In this document: piece by piece, positions 18,559 through 27,286 of the stretch | Layout: each line of letters opens with the position of its first letter | How positions within the stretch are numbered: the first letter of the stretch is position 1 | Assembly (NCBI RefSeq): GCF_023156195.1 | Contig: NZ_JAKUKA010000001.1 | Coordinates: forward strand, 62,001-126,000 | DNA from: Chitinophaga sedimenti | GTDB lineage: Bacteria; Bacteroidota; Bacteroidia; Chitinophagales; Chitinophagaceae | DNA length: 64,000 nucleotides | Direction: 5' to 3' | Program-made: the position numbers and the translations under genes | Notes under the pieces: model-generated | The model's input: the letters and a program-made list of their open reading frames with translations, nothing else | Database searches by the model: none | What the model was told of the DNA's origin: nothing

Positions 18559-19313
18559 ATGAAAGTGTTGATCATCGAGGACGAGGCGCTCTCCGCCCAC
18601 CACCTGAAAAGTATGCTCCGGGAAATTGATCCCGACATCGAAATAACTGCGGTGCTCGACAGCATCGAAGCCGCCCTTCGTTACTTTGCTTCCCAGCCCG
18701 AACTGGATCTCATTTTCATGGATATTGAACTGGGAGACGGACAAAGTTTCGAGATATTCAGCAAGATCAATGTGGAGTGGCCGGTGATCTTCACCACCGC
18801 TTACCAGGAGCATGCACTCAAAGCCTTTAAACTTAATAGCATCGATTATCTCCTCAAACCCATCAACAAGGAGGAGCTGCTCGCCGCTATGTTGAAGTTC
18901 CGGAAATGGCACGCGCACCGCGGTACGCCCAATGCGGGTGTTACGGCCATGTTGCGCGATATGAATAACGAAACGTTTAAGTCGCGTTACCTCGCCAAAG
19001 CGGTACTCGTCTCATTTCGGTCTCGTTACCCGAAATCGCTTATTTCTATACCAAGGATAAGTTGCAATTCATCAAAACCCGCGCAAACCAGGATTTTATC
19101 ATCGACCGCAGACTCGATGAAATCGAAGGCGAAACGGACCCGAACGTATTTTTCCGCGTGAACCGCCAGTTTATCGTGAACTATGGAAATATTGAAAAGG
19201 TGCACACCTGGTTCAGTGGTAAACTCAAAGTGCAGGTACAGCCTGCGGCTTATGAAGAAATTATTGTCAGCCGCCTGCGGGCCAACGATTTCAAGAAGTG
19301 GTTGGGAGAGTAA
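18559..19313 (+). CDS. LytTR-family response regulator, orphan (one frame break)
   Basis: Cytoplasmic two-component regulator of about 251 residues. Start at 18559 (MKVLIIEDEALSAHHLKSML) because the receiver domain begins there; upstream in-frame sequence is not conserved. The receiver has the acidic pair IEDE, the phospho-Asp in LIFMDIELGDG, the Thr in VIFTTAYQEH and the Lys in YLLKPINKEEL. The LytTR DNA-binding domain follows: SLPEIAYFYTKDKLQFIKTR, then NVFFRVNRQFIVNYGNIEKV. Frame is lost near 19005 and is closed by one base. Usually encoded beside a LytS-type kinase; none is adjacent here. Its stop codon touches the stop of the converging gene. Confidence 0.85.
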
Positions 19314-20113
19314 TTACCAGCGCAACACCTGCAGCAGCAGCTTCCAGCCTTTGGAGGTATGCGCCCAGATGCGCAGGTAGTTTTCCTGCCGCCGCTCATG
19401 CCGCACATAGCCGTACACGTATGCCGGTCTTTGCTCTGTGAAACGCCGCCGGCCACCGGTTCAAATGTAAGGGCCAGTGGAACCGGCCGTAGTGCAGCCA
19501 TAAAGTTGTCGGTGCCCTGAAAAGGTCCGCCACCATTAATGTTGAACCAGGCGCTGTCTGCCGCCGCTACACGCCAGGCCTCATCTGCAAGGCTGTCGTG
19601 CGCCAGTATAAAATGCTTTTCAAGTTGATAGATGAGGGAATCGGGTAGCGAAGAGGGCACAATGTCCGTAAACGCCTGTAAGGACTGCAAACCATATCGC
19701 GATGGGGCGAAGTCCACGCCCAGGTCGGCCATAAATTTCCAGTCGCCGGCGCTGTTCTTTTTCCAGACCGTGGTGTATTGACCGCTTACCAGCAGGGTAT
19801 CTGTTTTACCATGCCGCACTTCGTAAGGCCCGGTCGTAAAACCAAGGTCGCCGGCAGCAGACATTGCGTAGAACGCAGGCTGCCAGATAATCTTTGGTCC
19901 GCCGGCATCTGGCGCGGCGCTCCAGCTTTTGATCGCGTTGCCGATTTTACCATTGTTAAACACCACACCGTTACTATCTGCAAACTGCAGGAAAGCGCGT
20001 TTCACAGAGCTGTCTGCCGCCATCTGCGCAAATGCTTTTTCGGCAGTTGCTACATCCTGCGCAAACGCATAGCTACTAAGGAAAAGAAGTAATATCTGGG
20101 GCCAGTATCTCAT
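19314..20113 (-). CDS. Secreted SnoaL/DUF4440-like protein (one frame break)
   Basis: About 267 residues after repair, with signal peptide MRYWPQILLLFLSSYAFAQ. Two repeats of the NTF2-like cone are visible. The first has ATAEKAFAQMAADSSVKRAF, SNGVVFNNGKIGNAI and FTTGPYEVRHGKT. The second starts at LEKHFILAHDSLADEAW. Frame is lost near 19430. One G added to a GG run gives DRAYVYGYVRHERRQENYLR and an end GWKLLLQVLRW, with the stop at 19314-19316 next to the LytTR stop. The fold holds enzymes and ligand binders; no catalytic set can be assigned. Probably periplasmic. Confidence 0.65.
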
Positions 20114-20233
20114 GTCAGTATAAGGCTAATTTAGTATTTACCCTGCTTTCCTACGTTAAATTTATCCCGGAATGTCTTTTTATTCCATCCGGCTGCTCGA
20201 TCAATACCCGAAATAGGTTAAATTCGACGTAAG

Positions 20234-21093
20234 ATGCCACATACCCCGCACTTACCCGTTGTTGATCTCAATGAAGTCTGCAAGCCGTTGAAGGACGAGC
20301 AATTCAGTCTTTTTCGCCACGAGCGCGAAGGCGTTTCCCAATTAACGACACCCCATAAGCATAACTTTTTCATGTTATTTTTCGTTACTGGCGGTGGCGG
20401 GACCCATCATATCGATTTTACCAAATATGAGGTGAAGCCCGGATCGGTTTTCTTTCTCGCACCGGGACAGGCGCACAGCTGGGCATTAGACGCCGACACA
20501 ACCGGCTTTCAGCTGTTGTACGGACCGGAGTTTTGTATCTTTCCGGCGCGCCAGTGGCCCTTCTTCTCTGCTTCCGCGCATCCCGTACTGGACATGAAGC
20601 CGGAGGACTTCCACGTGCTGATAAAGGAATTGAAGTCGATGGAAGAGGAATACGATGTGGCCGATATCTTTTCCATCCGCATCCTGAACCACCGGTTGTG
20701 GGTGCTGCTCAGTTTACTGGAACGCGGTTACGACCGGGCTTACCCCGCGGTGGATACACCCGGCGGCCGGCAGGTGGTAAAAACTTCCTCGAGCTGCTGG
20801 AGCAGCATTACAAAGAACAGGCGGCCGTGGAGTTTTACGCCGCACAACTGCACGTTACGCCACAATACCTCAACATTGCCTGTAAAAAGGAAACGGGACT
20901 TACCGCGGGACATTGCATCCGCAGCCGCATCGTACTCGAAGCCAAACGCATGCTCACACTCACCGCGCAGGATGTAAAAGAAATCGCGTACGAACTGGGC
21001 TTCTCCGATGCATCCTACTTTTCCCGGTTTTTTCGTCGTTATGGCGGCATGCCTCCCCTCACTTTTCGCCGGCAGGCGCAAAAAGTACCATAA
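20234..21093 (+). CDS. AraC-family transcriptional regulator (one frame break)
   Basis: About 287 residues. The N-terminal cupin sensor has TPHKHNFFMLFFVTGGGGTH and VKPGSVFFLAPGQAHSW, the pattern of effector-binding AraC domains. The C-terminal domain with two helix-turn-helix units is AAQLHVTPQYLNIACKKETG and EIAYELGFSDASYFSRFFRR, then YGGMPPLTFR. Frame is lost near 20778 and is closed by one base (GKNFLELLEQHYKEQ follows). Single-gene unit. It may control a distant target or the ankyrin gene downstream; nothing in the window marks its effector. Confidence 0.88.
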
Positions 21094-21232
21094 TAGGTTA
21101 AAAAAATACTTCTCCTGGCAGGCGGGCTTTCAAAAAGTACCGTTATGTACACAGTGTGCACCGTTGAGCTGGCCTGTAAGGATGTACCTTTGTGTTGTTG
21201 TTATGAGTTACAACATATAGCGGGATGTTATT

Positions 21233-21859
21233 GTGATTTGTGTGAATGATAACGCTATAATGGGAGGGAGAAAGCAATTCAGAAAAGCAGCAGTGATGAA
21301 AGGACATGTGACAATTGCAGGCTTGTTAAAGGGGCGTGAGCAACTGGAGCAGATAGACGAAGACGGGAGGACGCCCCTGATGCTTGCCCTTTACCGCGGC
21401 GATCTGCCAACAGCGGGGTTGCTGATCGCAGCTGGCGCAAACGTAAACGGGCAGGACAAAATTTTAAATTCACCCTTTTTATATGCCGCCGCCAGCGGGT
21501 ATACAGAGATTGTGAGGCTGTGCATGCAGCATGGCGCCGACTACCAGGTGTACAACCGGTACGGCGGCTCCGCGCTGATTCCGGCCTGTGAACGTGGATA
21601 CACGGAAACGGTGGCGGCGCTGCTGGAAGACAAAAACTTTCCGGTAGATCATGTGAATAACCTCGGTTGGACGGCCCTGTTGGAGGTAGTGATACTCGGG
21701 AATGGCGGCCCGCAGTACACGCAGATAACAGAGATGTTGATTAAGGCCGGTGTGAACGTGAATGTCGCAGATAAAGAGGGTGTTACACCTTTGCAGCACG
21801 CCGTATTCAGAGGTTGGCGAAGCATAGCGTGGTTGTTGATGCAGGCAGGCGCAAAGTGA
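21233..21859 (+). CDS. Ankyrin-repeat protein
   Basis: Intact, 208 residues from 21233, but a start at 21296 (MKGHVTIAGLLKG, 187 residues) is more likely because the extra N-terminus is not repeat-like. Five ankyrin repeats are readable by their consensus: DGRTPLMLALYRGDLPTAG, SPFLYAAASGYTEIVRLCMQ, GGSALIPACERGYTETVAAL, GWTALLEVVILGN and GVTPLQHAVFRGWRSIAWLL. No signal peptide or membrane span, so probably a cytoplasmic protein-interaction scaffold. Partner unknown. Single-gene unit between AraC and a hydrolase, followed by a terminator. Confidence 0.8.
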   Translation: MICVNDNAIMGGRKQFRKAAVMKGHVTIAGLLKGREQLEQIDEDGRTPLMLALYRGDLPTAGLLIAAGANVNGQDKILNSPFLYAAASGYTEIVRLCMQHGADYQVYNRYGGSALIPACERGYTETVAALLEDKNFPVDHVNNLGWTALLEVVILGNGGPQYTQITEMLIKAGVNVNVADKEGVTPLQHAVFRGWRSIAWLLMQAGAK

Positions 21860-21885
21860 TGTAAATAACCATTATCCTTGAAAAT

Positions 21886-21919
21886 AGCCTGGTCTTTATG
21901 GCCAGGCTTACATTTTTTC
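21886..21919 (+). terminator. Terminator of the ankyrin gene
   Basis: Seven-bp stem AGCCTGG/CCAGGCT (21886-21892 with 21902-21908), 9-base loop, then a run of six T starting five bases later. Confidence 0.75.
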
Positions 21920-21997
21920 AACTTGTTCATGAGAGAGAACAGCACCCGGTTCGCATGGCGGCCGGGTTTCTTTAGGTGGAAATCGTAACTTCGTTAT

Positions 21998-22966
21998 ATG
22001 CCAGTTGTGAGCGAGTCAGCATATCTACCCCCGCGCTTTTTGCGGAACCGTCATATCGCTACCATTTACCCGTCGTTGTTTCGCCGGGTGAAAGGCGTGC
22101 AGTACGAGCGGCAGCGCCTGTTTACGCCGGACGGGGATTTTCTGGACCTGGATTATAGCCGGACAGGCAGTGACCGTATCGTGATCATCCTCCACGGGCT
22201 GGAAGGTAATTCGTCGCGGCCCTATGTGCTGGGCATGGTCAGTATTTTTAATGAAGGGGGATTCGATACCGTGTCTATGAACTTCCGTGGCTGCAGCGGC
22301 GAACCTAATATCCTGCTGCGCAGCTACCACAGCGGCGAAACCGGCGACCTGCACACCCTCGTGCAACACCTGTCTGCCGAAGGCCATTATAAAAGCATTT
22401 GTATTGTAGGTTTTTCTTTAGGAGGAAATGTGACCCTCAAATACGTGGGTGAACAGGGTGAGGCGTTAAACCCGCTGATAAAGGCGGCAGTCGGTGTTTC
22501 CGTACCCTGCGATCTTAAAAGCGGCGCCATAGAACTGGAAAAGCGTGTGAACTACATGTATATGCAGATGTTTATCCGGGAGCTCGGTGAAAAACTGCAG
22601 GTGAAACAGACGAAATACCCTATCAACCTCGATAACTTTAACACGATCCGCACCTTCCGGCAGTTTGACGATCGTTATACCGCGCCCATTCACGGTTTTG
22701 AAAATGCCGAAACGTACTGGGCTGCCTGTAGCAGCCGGCAGTTCATTCCCAATATCCGTATTCCCGTGTTATTGCTCAACGCGCAGGACGATCCGTTCCT
22801 GGGAAAAGGGTGTTATCCGTACGAGGAGGCTAAAGGGCACCCCTGGTTTTATTTTGAAGCCCCACAACACGGCGGCCACGTAGGCTTTGCGGGATGGAAC
22901 GCGGGACGTTACTGGTCAGAATTACGCGCATTCCGTTTTATCAATGAAGTATTTAACCCGGCATAA
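21998..22966 (+). CDS. YheT-like alpha/beta hydrolase
   Basis: Intact 322-residue soluble hydrolase. The N-terminal PPRFLRNRHIATIYPSLFRR is the family signature of YheT-type proteins. IVIILHGLEGNSSRPYVLGM gives the oxyanion strand and GFSLGGNVTLKYVGE gives the nucleophile Ser. LLNAQDDPFLGKGCYP holds the acid and APQHGGHVGFAGW the catalytic His. The family removes acyl groups from small esters; a specific substrate is not known. Flanked by terminators on both sides, so transcribed alone. Confidence 0.88.
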   Translation: MPVVSESAYLPPRFLRNRHIATIYPSLFRRVKGVQYERQRLFTPDGDFLDLDYSRTGSDRIVIILHGLEGNSSRPYVLGMVSIFNEGGFDTVSMNFRGCSGEPNILLRSYHSGETGDLHTLVQHLSAEGHYKSICIVGFSLGGNVTLKYVGEQGEALNPLIKAAVGVSVPCDLKSGAIELEKRVNYMYMQMFIRELGEKLQVKQTKYPINLDNFNTIRTFRQFDDRYTAPIHGFENAETYWAACSSRQFIPNIRIPVLLLNAQDDPFLGKGCYPYEEAKGHPWFYFEAPQHGGHVGFAGWNAGRYWSELRAFRFINEVFNPA

Positions 22967-22974
22967 AAAACAAT

Positions 22975-23003
22975 AGGGACTACAATGTAGTCCCTGTGAG
23001 GTT
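22975..23003. terminator. Terminator between the YheT-like and DUF4397 genes
   Basis: Ten-bp perfect palindrome AGGGACTACA/TGTAGTCCCT (22975-22984 with 22986-22995) followed by GTGAGGTTTTTC. A runs before it suit the opposite strand as well. Confidence 0.75.
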
Positions 23004-23036
23004 TTTCATGGATGTATGGTGTATATGGAAGCTTAG

Positions 23037-23732
23037 TTAGTTGTGCGTTACCACACCGGCCCCCAGCTTCAGATTCCCAATACCACCTTCGAGTCCTTTG
23101 GCGTAAATCGTATAGATTTTACCAGCTTCCAGCGTTACCACCGGAATAGACAATGGAATGGTGATGGTACCTGCCAATCTCACATCCACCCGGTAAGATC
23201 CTGCATTGGCGGCTACAAATTGCGTGTTAGCCGCGTTTGTCGTAAAGTCTTTATAACTCCTGTTGTTAAAGTATACGCTGTCATTTACTAAAATATCTAC
23301 CGCCGGCGCGTTGGGGCTCAGATGGAAAAAGCGTACATGCGCTTTACCAGTGGCCGGGGCGGTAAGGTTATCTTCTACCACTACCGCGGTAATAGCGTTC
23401 AGGGTATCGTACGCCCAAACGGAGTACGATTTGTTTGCGAACGTAGCGGTATTCGTTTCCACTACATAATTCTGTGTGCCCGTTGCCGCCAGTTTAACAT
23501 TGGTGTTGCTGGACGCAGTAATGGCTGTATAAGGCGAATTAGTGCCGTAACCTACATTAGTGGCCGCGGTAATTTTGTTATGTGCGTACATATCCACGTT
23601 GGGCGCGTCGGGCGATGTGTGTACCAGCATGATCTGGGCCTGTGCGGGTTCATCGTCATTGTCGTTAGAGCATGCGCTCATCGAAACAGTTGCAGCTAAC
23701 AAAACAGCCACGGGTAAAAAGGCTCTCCTCAT
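23037..23732 (-). CDS. DUF4397 domain lipoprotein
   Basis: Intact 231-residue predicted lipoprotein, signal ending VSMSACSNDNDDEPAQAQ with an acidic stretch after the cysteine. Two DUF4397 repeats are seen, marked by LVHTSPDAPNVDMYAHN and FFHLSPNAPAVDILVNDS. The C-terminal KIYTIYAKGLEGGIG is also conserved. The family is found on bacterial surfaces, with a proposed role in adhesion or binding; function is not settled. Single-gene unit. Confidence 0.82.
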   Translation of the reverse strand: MRRAFLPVAVLLAATVSMSACSNDNDDEPAQAQIMLVHTSPDAPNVDMYAHNKITAATNVGYGTNSPYTAITASSNTNVKLAATGTQNYVVETNTATFANKSYSVWAYDTLNAITAVVVEDNLTAPATGKAHVRFFHLSPNAPAVDILVNDSVYFNNRSYKDFTTNAANTQFVAANAGSYRVDVRLAGTITIPLSIPVVTLEAGKIYTIYAKGLEGGIGNLKLGAGVVTHN

Positions 23733-23850
23733 AAAAGATGATGGTTTAACAGTAAGTGTATCCGTTTAATGGTGTATCATCCTATTTGAAACAAATGAGG
23801 TGCCAGCAGCCTGCAGCAGCTATTTCAACACTTATTAGCCCCGTATTGTG

Positions 23851-23858
23851 TAATTTTG
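23851..23858 (+). promoter_or_regulatory. -7 element of the truncated haemoglobin gene
   Basis: TAATTTTG matches TAnnTTTG 26 bases before the start codon; the -33 element is not clear. Confidence 0.4.
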
Positions 23859-23883
23859 TGGCCTGTTAATCGACGAATTGAAG

Positions 23884-24264
23884 ATGAAAGACATCAGTAC
23901 GCGCGAAGATCTGGGCCTGTTAGTCAGCGAGTTCTACCGCAAAGCCACCATTGACCCGGTTATCGGGCACTTCTTTACAACAGTGGTCAAGCTGGATTTT
24001 TCCCAGCACATCCCTTTGATCACTTCCTTTTGGGAAAATATATTACTGGATGGTACCTCGTATAAGGGTGGCACCATGTTTAAACATATTATGCTTAACC
24101 AGTTATCGCCCATGGAGCCCGGGCATTTCCAGCGCTGGCTCGCCTTGTGGGAAGAAACGGTGAACGCACACTTCCGGGGACCGAAGGCCTCCGAGGCAGT
24201 TACACGTGCACATTCCATTGCGGGGATCATGCAATTTAAGGTCGGCGGACAGCGTCCTGTTTAG
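23884..24264 (+). CDS. Group III truncated haemoglobin
   Basis: Intact haem protein of about 126 residues. ATG at 23884 is preferred over an upstream TTG in the same frame. It shows the 2-on-2 fold pattern of group III: LLVSEFYRKATIDPVIGHFF, the B-helix/CD region, SFWENILLDGTSYKGG and FKHIMLNQLSPMEPGHFQRW with the proximal His, then WEETVNAHFRGPKASEA. Group III members handle NO or O2 chemistry and are thought to protect against nitrosative or low-oxygen stress. Neighbours MerC and PQQ dehydrogenase are redox-related but not clearly in one operon. Confidence 0.9.
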   Translation: MKDISTREDLGLLVSEFYRKATIDPVIGHFFTTVVKLDFSQHIPLITSFWENILLDGTSYKGGTMFKHIMLNQLSPMEPGHFQRWLALWEETVNAHFRGPKASEAVTRAHSIAGIMQFKVGGQRPV

Positions 24265-24334
24265 TTAATTGGTTGTTAACAGGTGGATAAATCCGCCGTT
24301 TACCAACCAAAACAATGCGTTTACGAATTGGCAC

Positions 24335-24364
24335 TTGCTAAAAGTAAAGCTGTTCCTATATTTG
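24335..24364 (+). promoter_or_regulatory. Promoter of a short untranslated transcript
   Basis: TTG at 24335-24337, a 19-base spacer and TATATTTG at 24357-24364 match the Bacteroidota promoter. No gene starts behind it before a terminator at 24401-24427. Confidence 0.6.
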
Positions 24365-24370
24365 CATCGG

Positions 24371-24427
24371 TTTTTCATAGGATATGGTTAAAATAATTGA
24401 GGGTGGTATTCTTACCACCCTTTTCTT
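24371..24427 (+). ncRNA. Candidate short RNA ending in a terminator
   Basis: From the predicted start near 24371 to the T run after a hairpin (stem GGGTGGTA/TACCACCC, 24401-24408 with 24413-24420, loop TTCT, then TTTTCTTT). It would be about 55 bases long with no credible coding sequence. The alternative is that the hairpin simply ends the haemoglobin transcript and the promoter match is chance. Confidence 0.35.
24401..24427 (+). terminator. Intrinsic terminator before the MerC gene
   Basis: Eight-bp perfect stem with a 4-base loop and a following T-rich tail. Serves the haemoglobin gene, the candidate short RNA, or both. Confidence 0.8.
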
Positions 24428-24440
24428 TGCCTTATTTTGA

Positions 24441-24473
24441 TTTGCATCTTTGTTGCAAAATACATTATCTTTG
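24441..24473 (+). promoter_or_regulatory. Promoter of the MerC-like gene
   Basis: TTTG at 24441-24444, a 21-base spacer and TATCTTTG at 24466-24473, 27 bases before the start codon. Confidence 0.65.
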
Positions 24474-24500
24474 TTCTCCGGCCTAACCGGAACAGCACTT

Positions 24501-24908
24501 ATGGAACCGAACAATCGTAAAGCAGTTTATCAGCAGAAATGGGATATGATCAGTATGGGCGCATCGCTGGCCTGTGCCATACATTGCGTGTTGCTCCCGG
24601 TGTTGTTTACCACGCTGCCACTCTTCGGCATGGAAATTCTCGAAAACGTTTACCTGGAAGTGTTAACCATTATGGTGTCGCTCATTGTCGGCGGCAGGGC
24701 GATCTGGCGCGGGTACCGCCTGCATCATGGCCGTGTATCGCTGCTGATGTGCTTCTTATTTGGAATGGGGCTGATGATCAGCGGCAATTTCGTGCATGGC
24801 AGCCTGTTAGAGGTCGTTGCCAAGCTCGGTGGCGCTGTCATCGTGGTTTGGGCACACTTCCGTAACTGGCAGTACGGCCGCTCCGCTGGGTTTTCTGCCC
24901 GCCAGTAG
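24501..24908 (+). CDS. MerC-domain membrane protein
   Basis: Intact 135-residue protein with four hydrophobic helices, starting MEPNNRKAVYQQKWDMISMG. The first helix carries SLACAIHCVLLPVLFT, the C-x3-C pair expected for MerC-type proteins. Helices follow at about 50-68, 80-96 and 100-117. MerC in mercury operons moves Hg(II) across the inner membrane. Chromosomal Bacteroidota members without a mer operon, as here, have no known substrate, though metal transport remains possible. Ends 30 bases before the PQQ dehydrogenase gene, so co-transcription is possible. Confidence 0.8.
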   Translation: MEPNNRKAVYQQKWDMISMGASLACAIHCVLLPVLFTTLPLFGMEILENVYLEVLTIMVSLIVGGRAIWRGYRLHHGRVSLLMCFLFGMGLMISGNFVHGSLLEVVAKLGGAVIVVWAHFRNWQYGRSAGFSARQ

Positions 24909-24938
24909 TTATCTTGGGAAATAATCCACTTCCCGTTT

Positions 24939-27079
24939 ATGAAAATTGTATCCCGGCGTTTGCTATGCCTGTCCCTTATTGTGTTATGTTCCTGCCATCA
25001 GCGCTCCAACGAGCGTTTCAGCTCCTGGAAAGTATATAACGGTACAAAGGAAGGCGCAAAATATTCCTCCCTTTCCCAGATCGATACCGGTAACGTGCAA
25101 CTGCTTCGCCCCGTATGGGAGTACCATGCAGGTGACGCCGACACTGTTTTTTCTTCCCAGATCCAGTGCAACCCGATCATTGTAGACGATGTACTGTACG
25201 CCGTTTCTCCCCAGTTAAAACTGCTCGCGCTCGATGCCGCTACCGGCCGCGCCAAATGGACGTTCGATCCGCGCAGAACAGGTGAAACGCTTTCCGCACA
25301 TGCTTTACGGGGTGTTAGTTATTGGGAAGAAGGAGCGGATAAAAGGATTTTTTTGCAGCAGGCCCTTATTTATACGTGGTAAATGCGCTCACCGGCGCGC
25401 CCATTACCAGCTTCGCCGATAGCGGCCGGCTTTCACTGCACAGCGACCTTGGCGAAGGCGCCCGCGACCGTTTCGTGATCGCCACTTCCCCGGGCATGAT
25501 TTATAAAGACATGATCATTATTGGTTCGCGCGTATCCGAGGATGCGGACGCTGCACCCGGACATATCCGCAGCTACGACGTTCGCACCGGGAAACTGCGC
25601 TGGATCTTTCACACTATTCCACAACCGGGGAGGAGGGCTTCAGTGAATGGAAAGATCCGCAGGCCTATAAATTCATCGGCGGCGCCAATGCCTGGTCTGG
25701 TTTTAGCCTGGACGAAGAACGCGGTATTCTTTTCGCTCCGACCGGCTCCGCCTCTTTTGATTTTTATGGCGGCAAACGTTTAGGTGCCAACCTGTATGCC
25801 GACTGTCTCCTCGGCCCTCGACGCCAACACGGGCAAACGTATCTGGCACTTCCGGGATATTCATCATAACATATGGGACCGCGACCTGCCCGCTCCACCG
25901 GTATTGGTAACGGTGATACACAATGGAAAAAAGGTAGATGCCGTAGCGCAAACGAGCAAAGCGGGTTTCGTATTTTGCTGGCACGTGAAACCGGCAAACC
26001 TTTATTCCCGATCGAAGAGCGCCCAGTGCCGGATACGGGCGTGCTGCCCGGTGAAGAAGCCTGGCCTACGCAGCCCTGGCCGGTAAAGCCCGCACCCTTC
26101 ACGCGTCACCAGATGACCGAAGCCGACTTCAATCCGTTTCTGTCTGACTCTTCCCTGCAAGATGTGCGCACCCGCTGGCAATCCCTGCGTAAAGGCCACA
26201 TTTTTATGCCGCCTTCCCGCGAAGGCACGCTCATTTTCCCCGGCTTTGACGGCGGTGCGGAATGGGGCGGCCCGGCATTCGATCCCGAAACCGGTATCCT
26301 GTATGTAAACGCGAACGAAATGCCCTGGGTACTCACCATGGTGGTAAAAGATCATGCGGGTGCTAAAAGGAAACAAACCTGGCCGCGGGCAAACGCCTGT
26401 ACAAATCGTACTGCATGACCTGTCACGGCCCGGAGCGGCAGGGGGAGGTAATTATCCTTCGCTCATCAACATAAAAGAAAAGTTTAACAACGCGCAATTC
26501 TTAGACCTGCTGAATAACGGCCGGCGTATGATGCCTGGTTTCAAACACATCTCAACAGCAGAAAAGAATGCGCTGGCCACCTTTATCCCGGAGTTGAAAG
26601 ACAAAAAGGACATCGCCTACACCGGCCTGCAGCAACCTGCTGATACCACGCGCAACCTGCCTTTCGGCAGTACGGGTTATCATAAATTCCTGAGTAAAGA
26701 AGGATACCCCGCCATCAGCCCGCCCTGGGGCACACTCAACGCCATCAACCTGCACACCGGCGAATACGTGTGGCGCGATACGCTGGGCACCGACCCCGAT
26801 TTTGCAGACCGTGGCGTTAAAACCGGCACCGAAAACTACGGCGCACCGGTGGTTACAGCCGGCGGACTGGTATTCATCGCCGCTACAAAAGACGCAAAGA
26901 TCCGAGCTTATCACAAAGCCACCGGCAAACTGCTATGGGAAGCGCAGCTGCCTGCAGCAGGTTTCGCTACACCGGCGGTTTACAGCGTAAAGGGCAAACA
27001 ATACATTGTGATCGCCTGCGGTGGCGGCAAGCTGAAAACGAAGTCCGGCGACAGTTACGTAGCGTTCGCATTACCGTAA
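24939..27079 (+). CDS. PQQ-dependent dehydrogenase with inserted cytochrome c (several frame breaks)
   Basis: Lipoprotein signal [20 protein letters not shown], then a quinoprotein beta-propeller. Blade motifs are [36 protein letters not shown] and [24 protein letters not shown] cytochrome c module follows with haem site [19 protein letters not shown], then a C-terminal return to the propeller ([20 protein letters not shown]). It likely oxidises a sugar or alcohol in the periplasm and passes electrons through the haem. About 714 residues. Frame is lost at about six places (near 25375, 25628, 25812, 25975, 26375 and 26440). Most need one added base; the one near 25812 fits one extra G instead. 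No PQQ synthesis gene is in the window. Confidence 0.85.
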
Positions 27080-27198
27080 TGTTTGTCCGCATGCGGACAG
27101 GTTTTGTGCTGAAAGTGAACGCGTAAAAATGGTAACTGGCTGATTTACAGTGATCGGCAGGAGTGGCATTATCCTTGGCTATAGTATTACGCCATTCT

Positions 27199-27236
27199 AA
27201 AAAAATAAAAACGCCGGCAGCATCGCTTACCGGCGG
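27199..27236 (-). terminator. Terminator of the sulfatase gene
   Basis: Stem CGCCGG/CCGGCG (27212-27217 with 27230-27235). On the minus strand it is followed by TTTTTATTTTTT. Confidence 0.7.
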
Positions 27237-27256
27237 AGTGTTAAGAATTAAACGTT

Positions 27257-27286
27257 GGAGGATGCTTCGCGCATCCTCCTTTTTTA
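27257..27286 (+). terminator. Rightward terminator overlapping the sulfatase stop
   Basis: Nine-bp perfect stem GGAGGATGC/GCATCCTCC (27257-27265 with 27271-27279), 5-base loop and six T. It insulates the sulfatase end from rightward transcription. Confidence 0.75.
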
